This document shows, one piece after another, positions 33,119 through 44,326 of a DNA stretch of 64,000 bases (position 1 is its first letter; each line of letters starts with the position of its first letter). The stretch covers positions 1,178,001 through 1,242,000 of the forward strand of contig ML058553.1 of the NCBI GenBank assembly GCA_003013855.2, read 5' to 3'. This DNA is from Liriodendron chinense. Taxonomy: Eukaryota; Streptophyta; Magnoliopsida; Magnoliales; Magnoliaceae. The translations under genes and the position numbers were made by a program. Below the pieces are notes generated by a model that ran no database searches, was not told the origin of the DNA, and was given only the letters and a program-made list of their open reading frames with translations.

Positions 33119-33571
33119 ATGCCGAGGAAGCTGCCGCCACTCCTAAACGGCAACGCCGAGTTCCACTGGAGTAGGAGCCATGGCGAGATGGATGGTGGAG
33201 AAATCTTCTTCGTGTTTGAGAGGGAGCTCACAACGTCTGACGTCAGCCGAAGACTAAGTCGTCTCATCCTCAACAGCGAGGAGATGAACGCCATCCTTAT
33301 CCCGGCCATGATGGCAAGGGAGGTGTTGCTGTTGAATCTTCTACGTGAGGGCCTCCCAGTAGTGGCCATCGATCTGGCGGGTCATCAGTCTGAAGTGGCC
33401 ATCAAGTGGTGGCCCAGCATCAACAAATACGTGCTCATAAGAAACTGGAATCAAATTGTGGAGAATAACGGATTGGAGGAGGGTGATTCCATCTGCTTGT
33501 ATTTCTTCAGACATGGAGATAATGATGACTTGTGTTTGATCATTGAGGCGGTAGAGAGGGATGGAGAGTAA
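33119..33571 (+). CDS. Small B3-domain protein, putative DNA-binding factor
   Basis: The frame gives 150 residues from ATG 33119. The open stretch extends upstream to an ATG at 32951, but that lies before the TATA box and its extra residues are an SLSLSL run from the TC tract, so I reject it. B3-like features: FVFERELTTSDVSRRLSRL near residues 31-49 as the first strand and helix, KWWPSINKYVLIRNW near 96-110, and the closing VENNGLEEGDSICLYFF near 114-130. This matches a plant-specific B3 fold that binds DNA in the nucleus. It has a single exon and is shorter than ARF or LAV proteins, closer to small REM or single-B3 types. The region between the two halves (residues 52-90) is atypical, so the fold may be altered. 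It is the only good host gene in the window. Confidence 0.75.
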   Translation: MPRKLPPLLNGNAEFHWSRSHGEMDGGEIFFVFERELTTSDVSRRLSRLILNSEEMNAILIPAMMAREVLLLNLLREGLPVVAIDLAGHQSEVAIKWWPSINKYVLIRNWNQIVENNGLEEGDSICLYFFRHGDNDDLCLIIEAVERDGE

Positions 33572-33712
33572 GCATTTGTGCATAGGGTCTCTCTCTCTCT
33601 CTCTTACTGCTTTTATGTTGTATTTGTTCTTAGTATGTTATTGTTGTTGTAGTAGTAGTGGTGGTTGTTGTCGTTGATATTTCCCTGTATTGGTGGTGAG
33701 AAAACATAGGTT

Positions 33713-33714
<2 letters not shown>

Positions 33715-33764
<50 letters not shown>
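33715..33764. repeat. (TA)25 microsatellite
   Basis: Perfect TA run about 140 bases after the B3 stop codon. Confidence 0.95.
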
Positions 33765-33767
<3 letters not shown>

Positions 33768-34279
33768 TTGCCTAGAAAGTTGGCCCCACCACCAGGATCA
33801 CGTAGTGCAATTTTCAGCTTATCTACACATTAACTAGGCTCACTATTCAAAACAACGTCCATATACTGGTAAATAGTGAAGCACAAGTGTGGTCCATTCA
33901 ATCACTTGAACTTACTAAGGTTTCCATAAGTTGCTGAAAACGATGGGTTCATCCCAATACATGGGTCGGATTTTATATATACAAGAAAAGTGTGAAGTTA
34001 TCTCTAGTTGGACCTAATCAATACTCAAACCAGTTGGACCTCAGACTCTTTCAATTTTTCCCAGCAAGTTTCACGCAGACCGTCACTTGATTTTGATGTG
34101 GTCCACCACGATTTTTCTGTGAGATCGATACGGACCACTAGATGTGTAATATCATTTTAAGCTCATAAACAAAAAAAAAAAAAATTTAGATTGATTTGTG
34201 ATTTAAGTGGGCCACAACAATGGAAACAGTTGGGAGAGAGAGGATCCACCCTTGATATTTACAGGCCCATCATGATTTA
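33765..34279. other. Non-genic, MITE-like fragments
   Basis: It contains wording such as GTGGTCCACCACGATTTTTC and AAGTGGGCCACAAC, typical of the degenerate short elements in this window. No gene is supported. Confidence 0.5.
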
Positions 34280-34735
34280 AGTTGCGTTTTCTAGGAGTTT
34301 TAGTTGGAGTTGGATTTTGATACTTTACCTAGGGTTTAGTTTCCTATTTATATGTATTGTAATTCTGTTATTATTCATTCAATTATCAATAAATCAATTA
34401 TTTGGAATTTATTTCCTCTTTTTATCTTTTATTTCTTCTCGTGGATTTGAGAACTATCGGTTAGGGAGACGGTGATCGACCTACCCATAAACTAGCCTAA
34501 TGACCGTCGATACGGTCGATTCTCTCGATTCCGGATTGGGCAACCCGGCGTAGCTGGGTTGGTTGGCTAAAGTAGCTCGAGCTACCCCAAATTGATATAT
34601 TATACGTCCCGTAACTCTTTCCGGATTGTGAGATACGACCGATTCACGGTCCTGACGGTCCAGATCACTTTCGGCCTCGTCCGGCCTTCTTTTGGTCCAT
34701 CTGGCCCATGAAATAGTCAGCGACCCGTCCTACAT
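34280..34735 (+). mobile_element. Possible LTR remnant
   Basis: The order CCTATTTATATGTATTG, then CAATTATCAATAAATCAATT, then a region ending GTCCTACATCA resembles a promoter, polyadenylation and U5 end of a plant LTR. I see no coding part or target duplication, so it may be a solo LTR or a fragment. Confidence 0.35.
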
Positions 34736-34859
34736 CATATTACTAATAAAAAAAGAATGTTGTGATTGGGATAAATGGGACGTTTCCCGGGCCAACCATC
34801 CAAGCCAATGGCAGAGACACCATCCATGTTCATATTACTAATATTGAATCATCCAAATT

Positions 34860-35060
34860 ATCTCGTGAAGGGTCAGGAAAATGGATTGTCCAATAATGAT
34901 GTGAACCGCCCATGATGTGCGTCCATCTCTTGATTGCCCGTCGCTTAATTTCAAGAATAACCCAGGTGGAGTGATCTTTACCATCCAATTGGTGGGTAGA
35001 AAAATGGTTGATTTGATTAATTATGTTAGAAAGGTTCAATCTTTGATTAATTAATTATCG
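34860..35060 (+). repeat. Third copy of the 11062-11960 / 51285-52020 repeat (partial)
   Basis: CCATCTCTTGATTGCCC, GATGGCTGATTTGATTAATTA-like wording and a following AGAAAGGTTC block occur in the same order as near 11360-11480 and 51590-51690. Confidence 0.7.
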
Positions 35061-38000
35061 ATATTATAATGCTTGCTTTGCATGCAATCCCATCTATTCC
35101 CCCACAACCCCAATCTATTGTAGGGAATGGGACCCGTTCAACATGTAGGAACCGCCATTCTATCTTTTATACAAGGACAATCCACCCATTAGATGGCCTC
35201 AACTGTACCTCAGTCAGACCCCATTCGTCATCCATTTATTCGACGGTGTGGACCACCTGATGAGTGCACTGTATCCTGATTTTTGTTCCAGGTGACTTTC
35301 ATGGTGGGAACTTTCGTCTCCCTGTGTCGATGTCCTTCATCTGTGACACATTGGCAGGAATGGCGTGGATGCACGTTTCATTAGCAGACAGCCGGCTGTT
35401 GGTGATCAGCTTTAAACTAGTAAACGGTCCAGATTTTAACTAACAAATGCCCACTGATCAGAGGGTAGAATAGTCCAACAGATGATTTCAGGTTTTTATC
35501 TGTACACAGTGGGTCCCCCATTTGGACGGTTTTACCTGACTTACATAGGTGACACGTGGATGCTTGCTGAGTGCATGAGTATATCTTTCATACTCTGGCA
35601 GGGTATAAAATAACACCTACCAACTAACGAAATCGCTCAGTACGACTTTTATCGTACGGAGTAAACTCCGTTGACCCACTGAATGTATGTGGTTTACCCA
35701 CGCCGTCCATCCGTTTTTTTCAACTAATTTTATGAGGTGAAACTAAATTCAAGTATATCCGAGGCTCAAGTCGACCATACACGGGAAAAACAGAGGGAGT
35801 AATGATTTCCACGGTTCCTCTTCCCCACTCGAATGTTTATTTGTCATCCAAACCTTTTAATAAGATAAAAAAAAACATGGGTGAAGTGAAAACACAAATA
35901 TTAACTCGATCGAAAACTTCTTTAGCCTCCAAGAAATTTCAATGGTACGCATTCAATTCATATTGTTTCCTGTGGTGTGGCCCATTTGAGTTTTGGATAT
36001 GCTTCATTTTTTGGAAAAATGCCCTAAAATTATCTGGGAAAATGGATAGACAGAGTTGACAAAACACATAAATCACAGTGGGCTCCACAAAGTTTAATCA
36101 GTAAGCAATCGGCTTCCCCAACCAATCGAGTGGAGAACTGCAAGAATGTGGGCCAACGTGATCTATGTCCCACCAAGATCTATGTCCCACCAAGATTTTT
36201 GTGTTAGATATAAACTATCCATCAATTTTTCCAAATAATTTTAGAGCATGAGCTTAAAATGAAGTACATCGAAAGCTCAAGTGGATCACACCACATAAAT
36301 TAGTGGGGACTAAACAACTATAGTTAGAACTTTCCTAGGGCCAACCATGCATGGGGCTGATTTTCCACATGACATGTTCATAAGATCACACCTAACGGGA
36401 TGAAGTTAAAATATAAATATCAGCTTTATCAGAGCCTTCTGTGGCCCCAAGAAGTTTTTAATAGTGGCATCAATTCCTACTGTCTTCAGTGGTGTGGCCT
36501 AATTTAGCTTCAAATCTACATTGTTTTTTGGTTTAAATCCTAGAATGATATGAAAAAATGGATGGACGGTGTGGATCTAAGAAATACATCATCATGGGCC
36601 CAGGTAGATTTGTCTCACCCAACATGGTACAACCCTTATAGTGGGGCCTACCTTGATGTGTATAATCTGTATCCACTCCGTCCATCCATTTTTTCAAATC
36701 ATTTTAGAGCATGATACAAAAGCTAATTAAGAAGATGCAATTATCAGGTGGACCATACTCCATGAAACAGTGGTGATTGAACACCCTACCATTAAAAACT
36801 TCTTAGGGTTCACGTTAATGTTTCTATGTTTCCGTAGTTTTTATTTGCCATCCAATTTGTTGATAAGCTTACATAAACCTTGACGAAGAGATAAAACAAA
36901 TGTCAGCTCGATCCAAGACTTTTGTAGCCTGTTAATGGTCAATCACCATTGTTTCCAATGGTATGGTCTACCTTATAATTAGATATGCTTCATGTTTTTT
37001 ATAATACCCTAAAATGATATAGGAAAATGGATGGACAGGGTGGATACAAAATACATACGTCAAGGTGGGCACCATGGTCAGGGCCATACCATCTTTTGTG
37101 AAGCCGGGTTCTCACCTAATCCGCGTGCGGTGCAGTGAGAGAAGGAGACCGGAAGTGTTGACATGTGGAACTTCTATGGGCCCAATCATGACGTATGTAT
37201 TAGATCCACACTGTCCATTCATTTTTATACCATTGTTTGGAATGAGACAAAAAATAGGTAGATCCAAGGCTCAAGTGGGCCACACTATAGAAATAGGGAG
37301 AATTGGACACCTACTATTGAAAACATTTTGGGGCCATAGAAGGATCTGATCAAGCTGATATTTGTGTTTTCCCTTCATCAATGTTTATGTGACCTTATGA
37401 AGACGTTAGATGGTAAATAAACCTCACAATAGACCACAGGAAGGTTTGAACGGTAGTCATTTAATCCCCGTTGCTTTTTGTGGTGTGGTCTACTTGAACT
37501 TTGGATATGACTCATTTTTGGGCTCATGCTCTACAATGATATGTAAATGTTGATGGATCATGTGGATCTAAAACATAAATCATTATGGGGCCCAAAGAAG
37601 TTTCATAGGTTAAAAGCCATGTTATGTAGCATACAATCTACTTGAAAGGGAGAAATCCGTTGTATCTTATTGGCGGGGAGTTATCAGCGATGACGTGGAC
37701 CAATGAGAAGGGATGCGGATTGCTTCCTGCCCTGCTTGAATGGATTACTCTCCAGGCAGATCTATGGAGGGGCCCACTATGATGTATCTGTTTGTCCATG
37801 CCCAAGAATGAGGCAGAACCAACACTCAAGTGGACCACACCAAATAGCAAGCTTGGGTTTCATTAATTGCACAAAACATTAAATACAAGTTGCATTAAAT
37901 TCAAGACTGTTATGTGATGTGGTCTACTTAAGCGTTGGACATGCCTCATTTTTTGGATCATGGCTTAAAATAATACGAGAAAAGAGATGGACGGCATGGA

Positions 38001-38085
38001 TAAATAGATAGATCACGGTGAGACCCTCCACAAATCTACCTGGACGAGAAGTGACAGCATTGAATTTTATTGGGATGCGGATTTC
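35061..38085. other. MITE-dense stretch, no gene
   Basis: At least four degenerate elements of 400-500 bp follow each other (about 35640-36110, 36120-36600, 36640-37090 and 37150-37600). They are recognised by paired GTGGACCATACC-like and AAAATGGATGGACGG-like wording in opposite halves. No frame looks coding. Ends are too worn for exact calls. Confidence 0.55.
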
Positions 38086-38464
38086 GTGCGCTGGTAACTT
38101 AGGTGTGCCCGATCACAATTTTTGTGAGAAATCCACCTTGTACATCTGTTATGTGAGCTCATTTCAGGACATGGGAACATAAAAGAGTCGTTCCAAGACT
38201 CAAGTAGGCCGCACTAATGGCCCGTTTGGCACCTTGGATTCCAGGAGAAAGTGAGGGAAAGGGGGATCTTTATCGTGTTTGGTGGTAGGGATTTGAGGAG
38301 AAGTGGAAAGCGAGGGAATCCAGGAGAAGAAAAAAACACCTTTTTGGGGCAAATCCAAATCCAAGCAAAAACTTGGGATTTCGAGAGAAATCCTCCCCAA
38401 CGGATCTATTTCGAACCATTGGGGGAGAGTTCCTACAAAAAGGAATTCGCAGGGCCAACAATCT

Positions 38465-38467
<3 letters not shown>

Positions 38468-38510
<43 letters not shown>

Positions 38511-38640
38511 ACGCTCCGTCCACGGCAAGAAGAAATCCTCCCCATCTCCGGCAGCGGCAGCATCTTCCAGGTACACCCTCCATCTCCCCTCTCCTGTCAC
38601 TCGCCCCTTCTCGAATGTTTTATGGTTGCCAGAATGAAAA
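38468..38640 (+). other. (CT)21 tract and leader-like sequence of the Harbinger element
   Basis: A CT run (38468-38509) is followed by GC-richer sequence with a splice-donor-like CCAGGTACACC (38568). It is probably the transcript leader of the element. Frames through the CT run are artefacts. Confidence 0.45.
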
Positions 38641-38719
38641 TGGCATTCGGATGGATGGTGTGCGTTGAAAACACCTCTGCTATGGCGATTTCTGGCGTAA
38701 GCCTCTGCATAAAGTTCTG

Positions 38720-39188
38720 GCGTTGGTAACCTGGGCGGGGCCCACTGTGATGTTTGTGACAAATCCACACCGTCCATCCATTTTTAGATCTCATTTTAGG
38801 ACATGAGGCCAAAATTGATCCGTATCCAATACTCAAGTGGGCCGCGTGGGTAGAAAAAATTCTTACCGTTGAAACTTCCCTGGGATCCACAGTGATGTTT
38901 ATATGACATCCATACCGTTCATAACGTCATTCCTACTGGGATGAACTGAATACACAAATATTAGACTGATTCAAAACTTTTGTGGCCCCACCAATATTTC
39001 AACTGTGTACGTTTATTTCACATGTTTTCGGCCCACTAAACTCGACGATCTGATTCTTTTTTTTCTCAAGTCCTAAAATGAGCTACAGAAACTGCTGAAC
39101 GGGGTGGATTTCTGACAAACATCATGGTGGGCCCCACCTAGGTTGTCAGCGGAGGAACTTCTTGCGCAAGGCTTTGGCAGTAAAACTA
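38720..39188. mobile_element. MITE inside the Harbinger element
   Basis: Facing arms GGTAACCTGGGCGGGGCCC (38728) and GGGCCCCACCTAGGTTG (39131), with GTGATGTTTGTGACAAATCC mirrored by GGATTTCTGACAAACATCA. It belongs to the same family as the split element at 38086/47860. Outer ends are worn. Confidence 0.6.
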
Positions 39189-39197
39189 CGTCCAGAC

Positions 39198-39577
39198 GGA
39201 ATCGGATTGCTCCGCACGCCGCTCAGTTGGGCCCACCTAGAATGTATGTGCTTTATCTATTCCGTCCATATGTTTTTCCAGCTCATTTTAGTGGTTGAGC
39301 CCAAAATTTAAGCATATTCAAATCTCAAGTGGACCATGCCACGGGAAACAGTGGTAATAATGATTTCCACCATTGAAACCTTCCCAGGCCCTATAGTGAT
39401 GTTTATTTGTCATCCAACCTGTTCATAAGATCACATGCTTCATTTTTTGGCACCATACTTAAAATATTCTGTTAAGATGGATGGACGGAGTGGATAAAAT
39501 ACGTAAATCACTGTGGGCCCCACAGAGTTTACTCCGTACGCTAGTGTGCAGAGTTACTCAGTACGCAATCTGCTTCC
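39198..39577. mobile_element. MULE-type MITE, 380 bp, 9-bp target duplication
   Basis: Left end GGAATCGGATTGC, right end mirrored as GGAAGCAGATTGC. CGTCCAGAC stands at both sides (39189-39197 and 39578-39586), and the match extends by two G bases. Relatives are at 19160-19565 and probably 35640-36110. Confidence 0.85.
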
Positions 39578-39586
39578 CGTCCAGAC

Positions 39587-40440
39587 GGTAGTGAGTGTTA
39601 CCCCGGGAACAGCTTAGTGGGTGTTACCCCTACCCTGTGGCCCACATGGATAGTATTTTGTATATCCACACCGTCCATCCGTTTCTACAGCCCAATTTAG
39701 GATGGTTTTCCAAAAATTATTCAATTCCTAATTTTAAGTGGACCATACCACTGGAAACACTGCTGATTGAGTGCCCACCATTAATAAACCCAATTTAAAA
39801 TCATATGGTTTTGGTAATGTTTATTTGCAATCTAGAATCCCAGGTATTCTTGTTCTGCACGCAACTGTGAACGTGGGTGATCTATCCATACCGTCCATCT
39901 GTTTTCCAGTCCATTTTAGGGGTTGAGCCTAAAATTGAAGCATATCCAAAGCTCAAGTGGAGCATTCCCACATGAAACAGTGGGAATAATGATTTCCACC
40001 GTTGAAATGGTAGGCATGAAGTGTGGGCCACTTTGATGTATGTTCCTTACAGCTACACCGTCCATGCATTGTGAAAGCTCATTTTAAGGCAACATACAGA
40101 AAAATGAAGCAACAACCAATCTTAGGTGGACCACAACATGAAACAATATCGATTGAAGCCTCAGCATTAAGAACTTTATAGGGGCCACTGGAATTCCAAA
40201 AAATAGGATTTCTTTTTTGTTAGTCATGCAACGCGCCTACCCTGTTAGTTGGGTAATCAGCAGGTTTATATAAATGACATCCATTTGTTTATTCAACTTA
40301 ATTTAGGTTACTTTCCAAACAATAAACCTGATGCCAATTTTAGGTGGACCACACCACAATAAATTATGGTCATTGAGCACTTACCATTAAAATTAAGTGT
40401 GAGGTCATGAGAGGTGGCCACTTTAACACATTTATATTAT
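39587..40440. other. MITE fragments upstream of the transposase
   Basis: Positions 39596-39830 are the left part of a GGTGTTACCC-family element (cf. 17834) that breaks off at CAATCTAGAATCCC. Positions 39840-40030 and 40020-40440 are pieces of other elements. No gene is supported. Confidence 0.55.
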
Positions 40441-40469
40441 TTTGAACAGAGAAGTGCGGATCGATTGAA

Positions 40470-41798
40470 ATGGCTAATTCGGATAGTTCGGACTCAGATT
40501 CCGACAACAGAAATGAGCAAGCAATTATAATAATGACGGCAGCAATACCTGCTACAACCCACTTCAATTCATTTTGCCAAGCAGCAGCCTCAGTGGGGGC
40601 AGTTATCGCATCTAATTTTTTTGACTCATCAAACAAGGAAGACCCCCGGTATTTCCGCACTTGGACAGGTATCCAGTCCACCAACGCAATTCTCAATGGT
40701 CCTAGTCCAACATGTTTCGACCACATTCGAGTGAATAAGGATTGTTTTATTCAGTTGTGGAATAAAATAAATCAAATGGGAAGTCTATTTGGCACAGATG
40801 AAGTTAGCCTAGAAGAACAGTTACTAATGTTCTTATACACCATTAACCATAGCGTAAAAATTCACATTCTGCAACACCATTTCAATTGTTCTGGACAAAC
40901 AATCAGTCGGTACTTTAACAAAGTACTTAGCGCTATTCTTGATCTTCACAATTCAATATTAACTCCTCCTAATTTGAGTATCCCTCTTGATATTCAAAAT
41001 AATGAACGATTTTTCTCATATTTTAAAGATTGTATCAGAGCTATAGATGGTATACACATCCCAGCGAAGGTCTCATTGTTAGAGCAAGGTTCGTGGCGTA
41101 ATAGAAAAGGAGTCATCTCACAAAATGTTCTGGCGGCATGCTCGTTTGATCTTAAATGTACGTATGTTCTTGCTGGCTGGGAGGGATCAACTGCCGATTC
41201 ACGTGTGCTAGCATCTGCACTCGAACGAGAAGGGAAGTTGCCTTTACCTAGGGGTAGGTTTTATTTAGTTGACGCTGGATTCTCTAACACCCCCCATTTC
41301 TTAGTATCATATCGAGGTGTCCGATACCATCTGAAGGAATTTCAACGGGGTTCCATTCCAAGGGACAAGAAAGAGTTGTTTTATTCTTCGTCATTCTTCG
41401 TTAAGAAATGCCATAGAGCGAACTTTTGGAGTTTTGAAAATGCGATTCCCATTTTAAAGTACTCTCCATCACATCCGTTAGATACACAGGTGAAGATTGT
41501 GGTAGCTTGTTGTATCATACACAATCACATTGTCAACGAGAGAAATGATGTATTTATTAGTGATTTGGAAAGTGTATGTAATGATGAAGATGTAGATGAC
41601 AAAGATCATCCTAGTAGTAATACTCACTCGTTTGCTCCAATGGTAATGGATGAAAGTGGTATCGATAGCTCAGATGAAGAAATGCCGAATGTACAACCAA
41701 GCCAAAGCGAGAGAGAAGCTTGGAGCCGATTTCGTGATAGTATTGCAGATGCGATGTGGGAAAATTTTAATCCTAATGTTGGGATAGATATTATGTAG
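40470..41798 (+). pseudogene. PIF/Harbinger transposase (open, but third catalytic residue read out of frame)
   Basis: The 442-codon frame is open. The N-terminus is acidic (SDSSDSDSD), a helix-turn-helix follows (near HHFNCSGQTISRYF), then the DDE_4-type core: AIDGIHIP (Asp codon 41046-41048) and GSTADSRVL (Asp codon 41196-41198), then YLVDAGFSNTPHFL. From about 41379 to 41450 the frame gives an unrelated string, while another frame of the same DNA reads RNAIERTFGVLK, the conserved block with the catalytic Glu (codon 41416-41418). A one-base gain near 41381 and a one-base loss near 41449 cancel out, so the open frame hides the defect. The encoded protein should lack the acidic triad. It normally acts with the Myb-like partner. 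Confidence 0.85.
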
Positions 41799-41900
41799 TT
41801 CTTAAACTTCTTTATGTAACGTTAATTTCTTTTGTAATGGAACATGTATTTCTTCTTGAATGTTTTTATTTTGTGTACTAATAATGTTGATGTATTAGCA

Positions 41901-43024
41901 ATGTCGATAGAAAATCGTAGGGTCCAAATGGTGTGGATTAAGGCAATGGATAGTTGTATGATAGACACATTATTGGAACATATCTCCCTTAGCCTTCGCT
42001 GTAATAATTCACAATTTAAAATAACGACCTATACTGTAGTAATTAGAAGCATTCGTTAGAAACTGTCCATTGAGCTGACGATGCAACACTGCAAAAATCG
42101 ACTGAAGACTTTAAGGAATAAGTACAATATTTGTCAAAACACTTCTCGATCAAAGTGGTTTTGGATGGGACAACAGTTTGAAGTGTGTAACGGCAGAACC
42201 AGATGTATGGGATGCTTATATCTAGGTAAACCGCATTATCTCATTTTATAGATAGTGAGAAACAGTACGCATTTTGATGTTATATTTTTTTAATGCTCCA
42301 GAGTTGTAAAGATGCTGGGCAGTTCCGAGATAAACCCTTCGATCAATACGAAAATTTGATGGTAATTGTTGGGAAGGATCGTGCTAACGGAAACAGGGCA
42401 TGGATGGGATCTGAACCGGAAGTTACGACCAAAAATGCCACTTCAGACTCAATGTCTTATGAGCAACAACCGCAGTGCACACCTGTAAGAGAGTACTTCT
42501 CTGATTATGGTACCCAACATGGCGACGGACCGGACCTTTCACCTCCGTTTGGAGTTAGCGATACTCAGCAAGTTGGGCCCTCAACGTCCAGACCCCATAA
42601 GAAAAAGAAGAAGGCGACACTTCAAGAAAGAGTGGCTAACAACTTAGAGACAATAGGATCATCTATTCAGGAGGGCGTCACAAAAATGAGAGACTTGAAA
42701 TTGGCGATTTGTAATTTTGTGCAAAAGCAAAGCGATGTTTTCGACGGGAGAGATGAGTATGAGACACGCGTTATGCAGTGTTTGATGGATCTGCCCATCA
42801 ACGAAGCGTTCAGGTGGAATGCATTAAAGCATTTCATAGGAAATAAAGATTCGACGAAATTCTTTGTTCGGTTGCCTGACAATCTACGACTGAAATTTCT
42901 GGTTAATATGCTGGGAAATTGTCATGCCCCAGTTTATTTAGCAAATCAGATACACTTAGATACAGTTGAATATAAAAGTTTACCTCATAGGAATAATAAT
43001 CAAACTTTAGATATTTTGGAATGA
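41901..43024 (+). pseudogene. Myb/SANT-like partner protein of the Harbinger element (broken)
   Basis: Exon 1 (41901-42225) shows the family pattern MDSCMIDTLLEHI near the start, KNRLKTLRNKY, and then SGFGWDN and EPDVWDAYI in another frame. It has TAG at 42057-42059, a one-base shift near 42132, and TAG at 42223-42225 just before the donor GTAAAC. An intron (42226-42301) leads to exon 2 (42302-43024), which stays open and has a Lys-rich patch (HKKKKK) and a C-terminal helical region ending at TGA 43022-43024. In Harbinger elements this protein binds DNA and carries the transposase to the nucleus and the element ends. The lesions should stop that. Confidence 0.75.
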
Positions 43025-43129
43025 ATTATTTGGTCGTATTCATTTAGAAGTACATAATTTCGGGGACGAAATTCGTTTTAAGGGGGGTAGATTGTAACAC
43101 CTCGTACTTTTTAGTACTTGGGTATTACT

Positions 43130-43134
43130 ATGAA

Positions 43135-43171
<37 letters not shown>

Positions 43172-43440
43172 TGATTTCAACTAATGTTCTTATAATCGAT
43201 AATAATTTTGATAAATAATTGGTTAATAGTCAAAATATGTGAATTAATAATTGGACACAAAATTTAGTTAATGTGAACCATTTAATTGGTAAAATCACTC
43301 AAGAATTAGTAGTTAATTCATGGTAAGAATCCATTCTTGTGAACATTGTGGATTGAGAGTAAGTCATACCATTTTCACCCAAATAATAATAATAATAATA
43401 ATACTAATGAAAATAATAATAATAATAATAATTGCATTAT
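43130..43440. repeat. (AAT)n microsatellites in the LTR
   Basis: Runs at 43135-43170 and 43383-43432, in A/T-rich sequence. Confidence 0.85.
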
Positions 43441-44317
43441 TAATGGTGTATTAATGGTAATATTTGAGATTTCACCTTATGGTGTAAACCATATTAATTT
43501 CCAAAACTTATAATCATTGAAAACTGATTTAGAAACAATCTGATCGTCGGTTTGGTAAAAATCACCGATTGATCACAAAAATCTGTTTAGTATGGCCCAC
43601 CTGAACTTTAAATCTGCCTCAACCTTTGTCAGAGGTCCTAAATAGGACCATTAAAACCTGATAGTCGGTGTGGATTGGATTGTACCACCTTTTGTGGCCC
43701 CACTGTTGGTGCGTGTGTGCACAAGTAGATAGTGCACCGGCGGGTCACCGATTCAGCAAAATGGGTCAACAGCCGCTGACCCGTATACACTAAAGAAGAA
43801 AGAATTCTTCTTCTTTTTGTTTTTCCGCCAACGGACGTGGTCCGTTTTGTGATGATCGTGACCCATTTGTGAATATCGTTTTAGTTGATCTGAGCCGTCC
43901 ATCTTGTAGAGGACGTGATGTGGACTAAACCCTTAGTGTTCTACACCATTTTTGGAGCTGGTTAGTATGCTTCTTTCGAGCTCGAAGTCGAGCTGTCCAA
44001 ATGCAAACTGTTTTTCCAGCAGCTTATTATTCCCTCGTTTGTGATGGTTTTGGGCCACCTTTGGACAATCTAAACCGTTTACTTTGTAGAGGGCTAGGGT
44101 CTCTATAAAACCATGTTAGTCTCCTTTGATGGGGGCCATCGATTGCAAATAAATCTTCACCCAAAGTCCAGTTATTTGTCTTGTGTTTCCAAAAACGGAA
44201 GCTGGCAATCCGCGTGCATTTGTTTTCTGTCATCTCAACCCTTCATAGCAACTGTAGAAGACCTCGTCTAGACAGATCCCAGCCCTTTATTGCACTTCAC
44301 ATGGATCGAGTGCATCC

Positions 44318-44326
44318 TATAAATAG
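44318..44326 (+). promoter_or_regulatory. TATA box of the 3.9-kb LTR
   Basis: TATAAATAG in the context ATCCTATAAATAGGAAGC. Transcription would begin near 44350, leaving a U3 of about 1.25 kb and a long R/U5. Confidence 0.55.
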
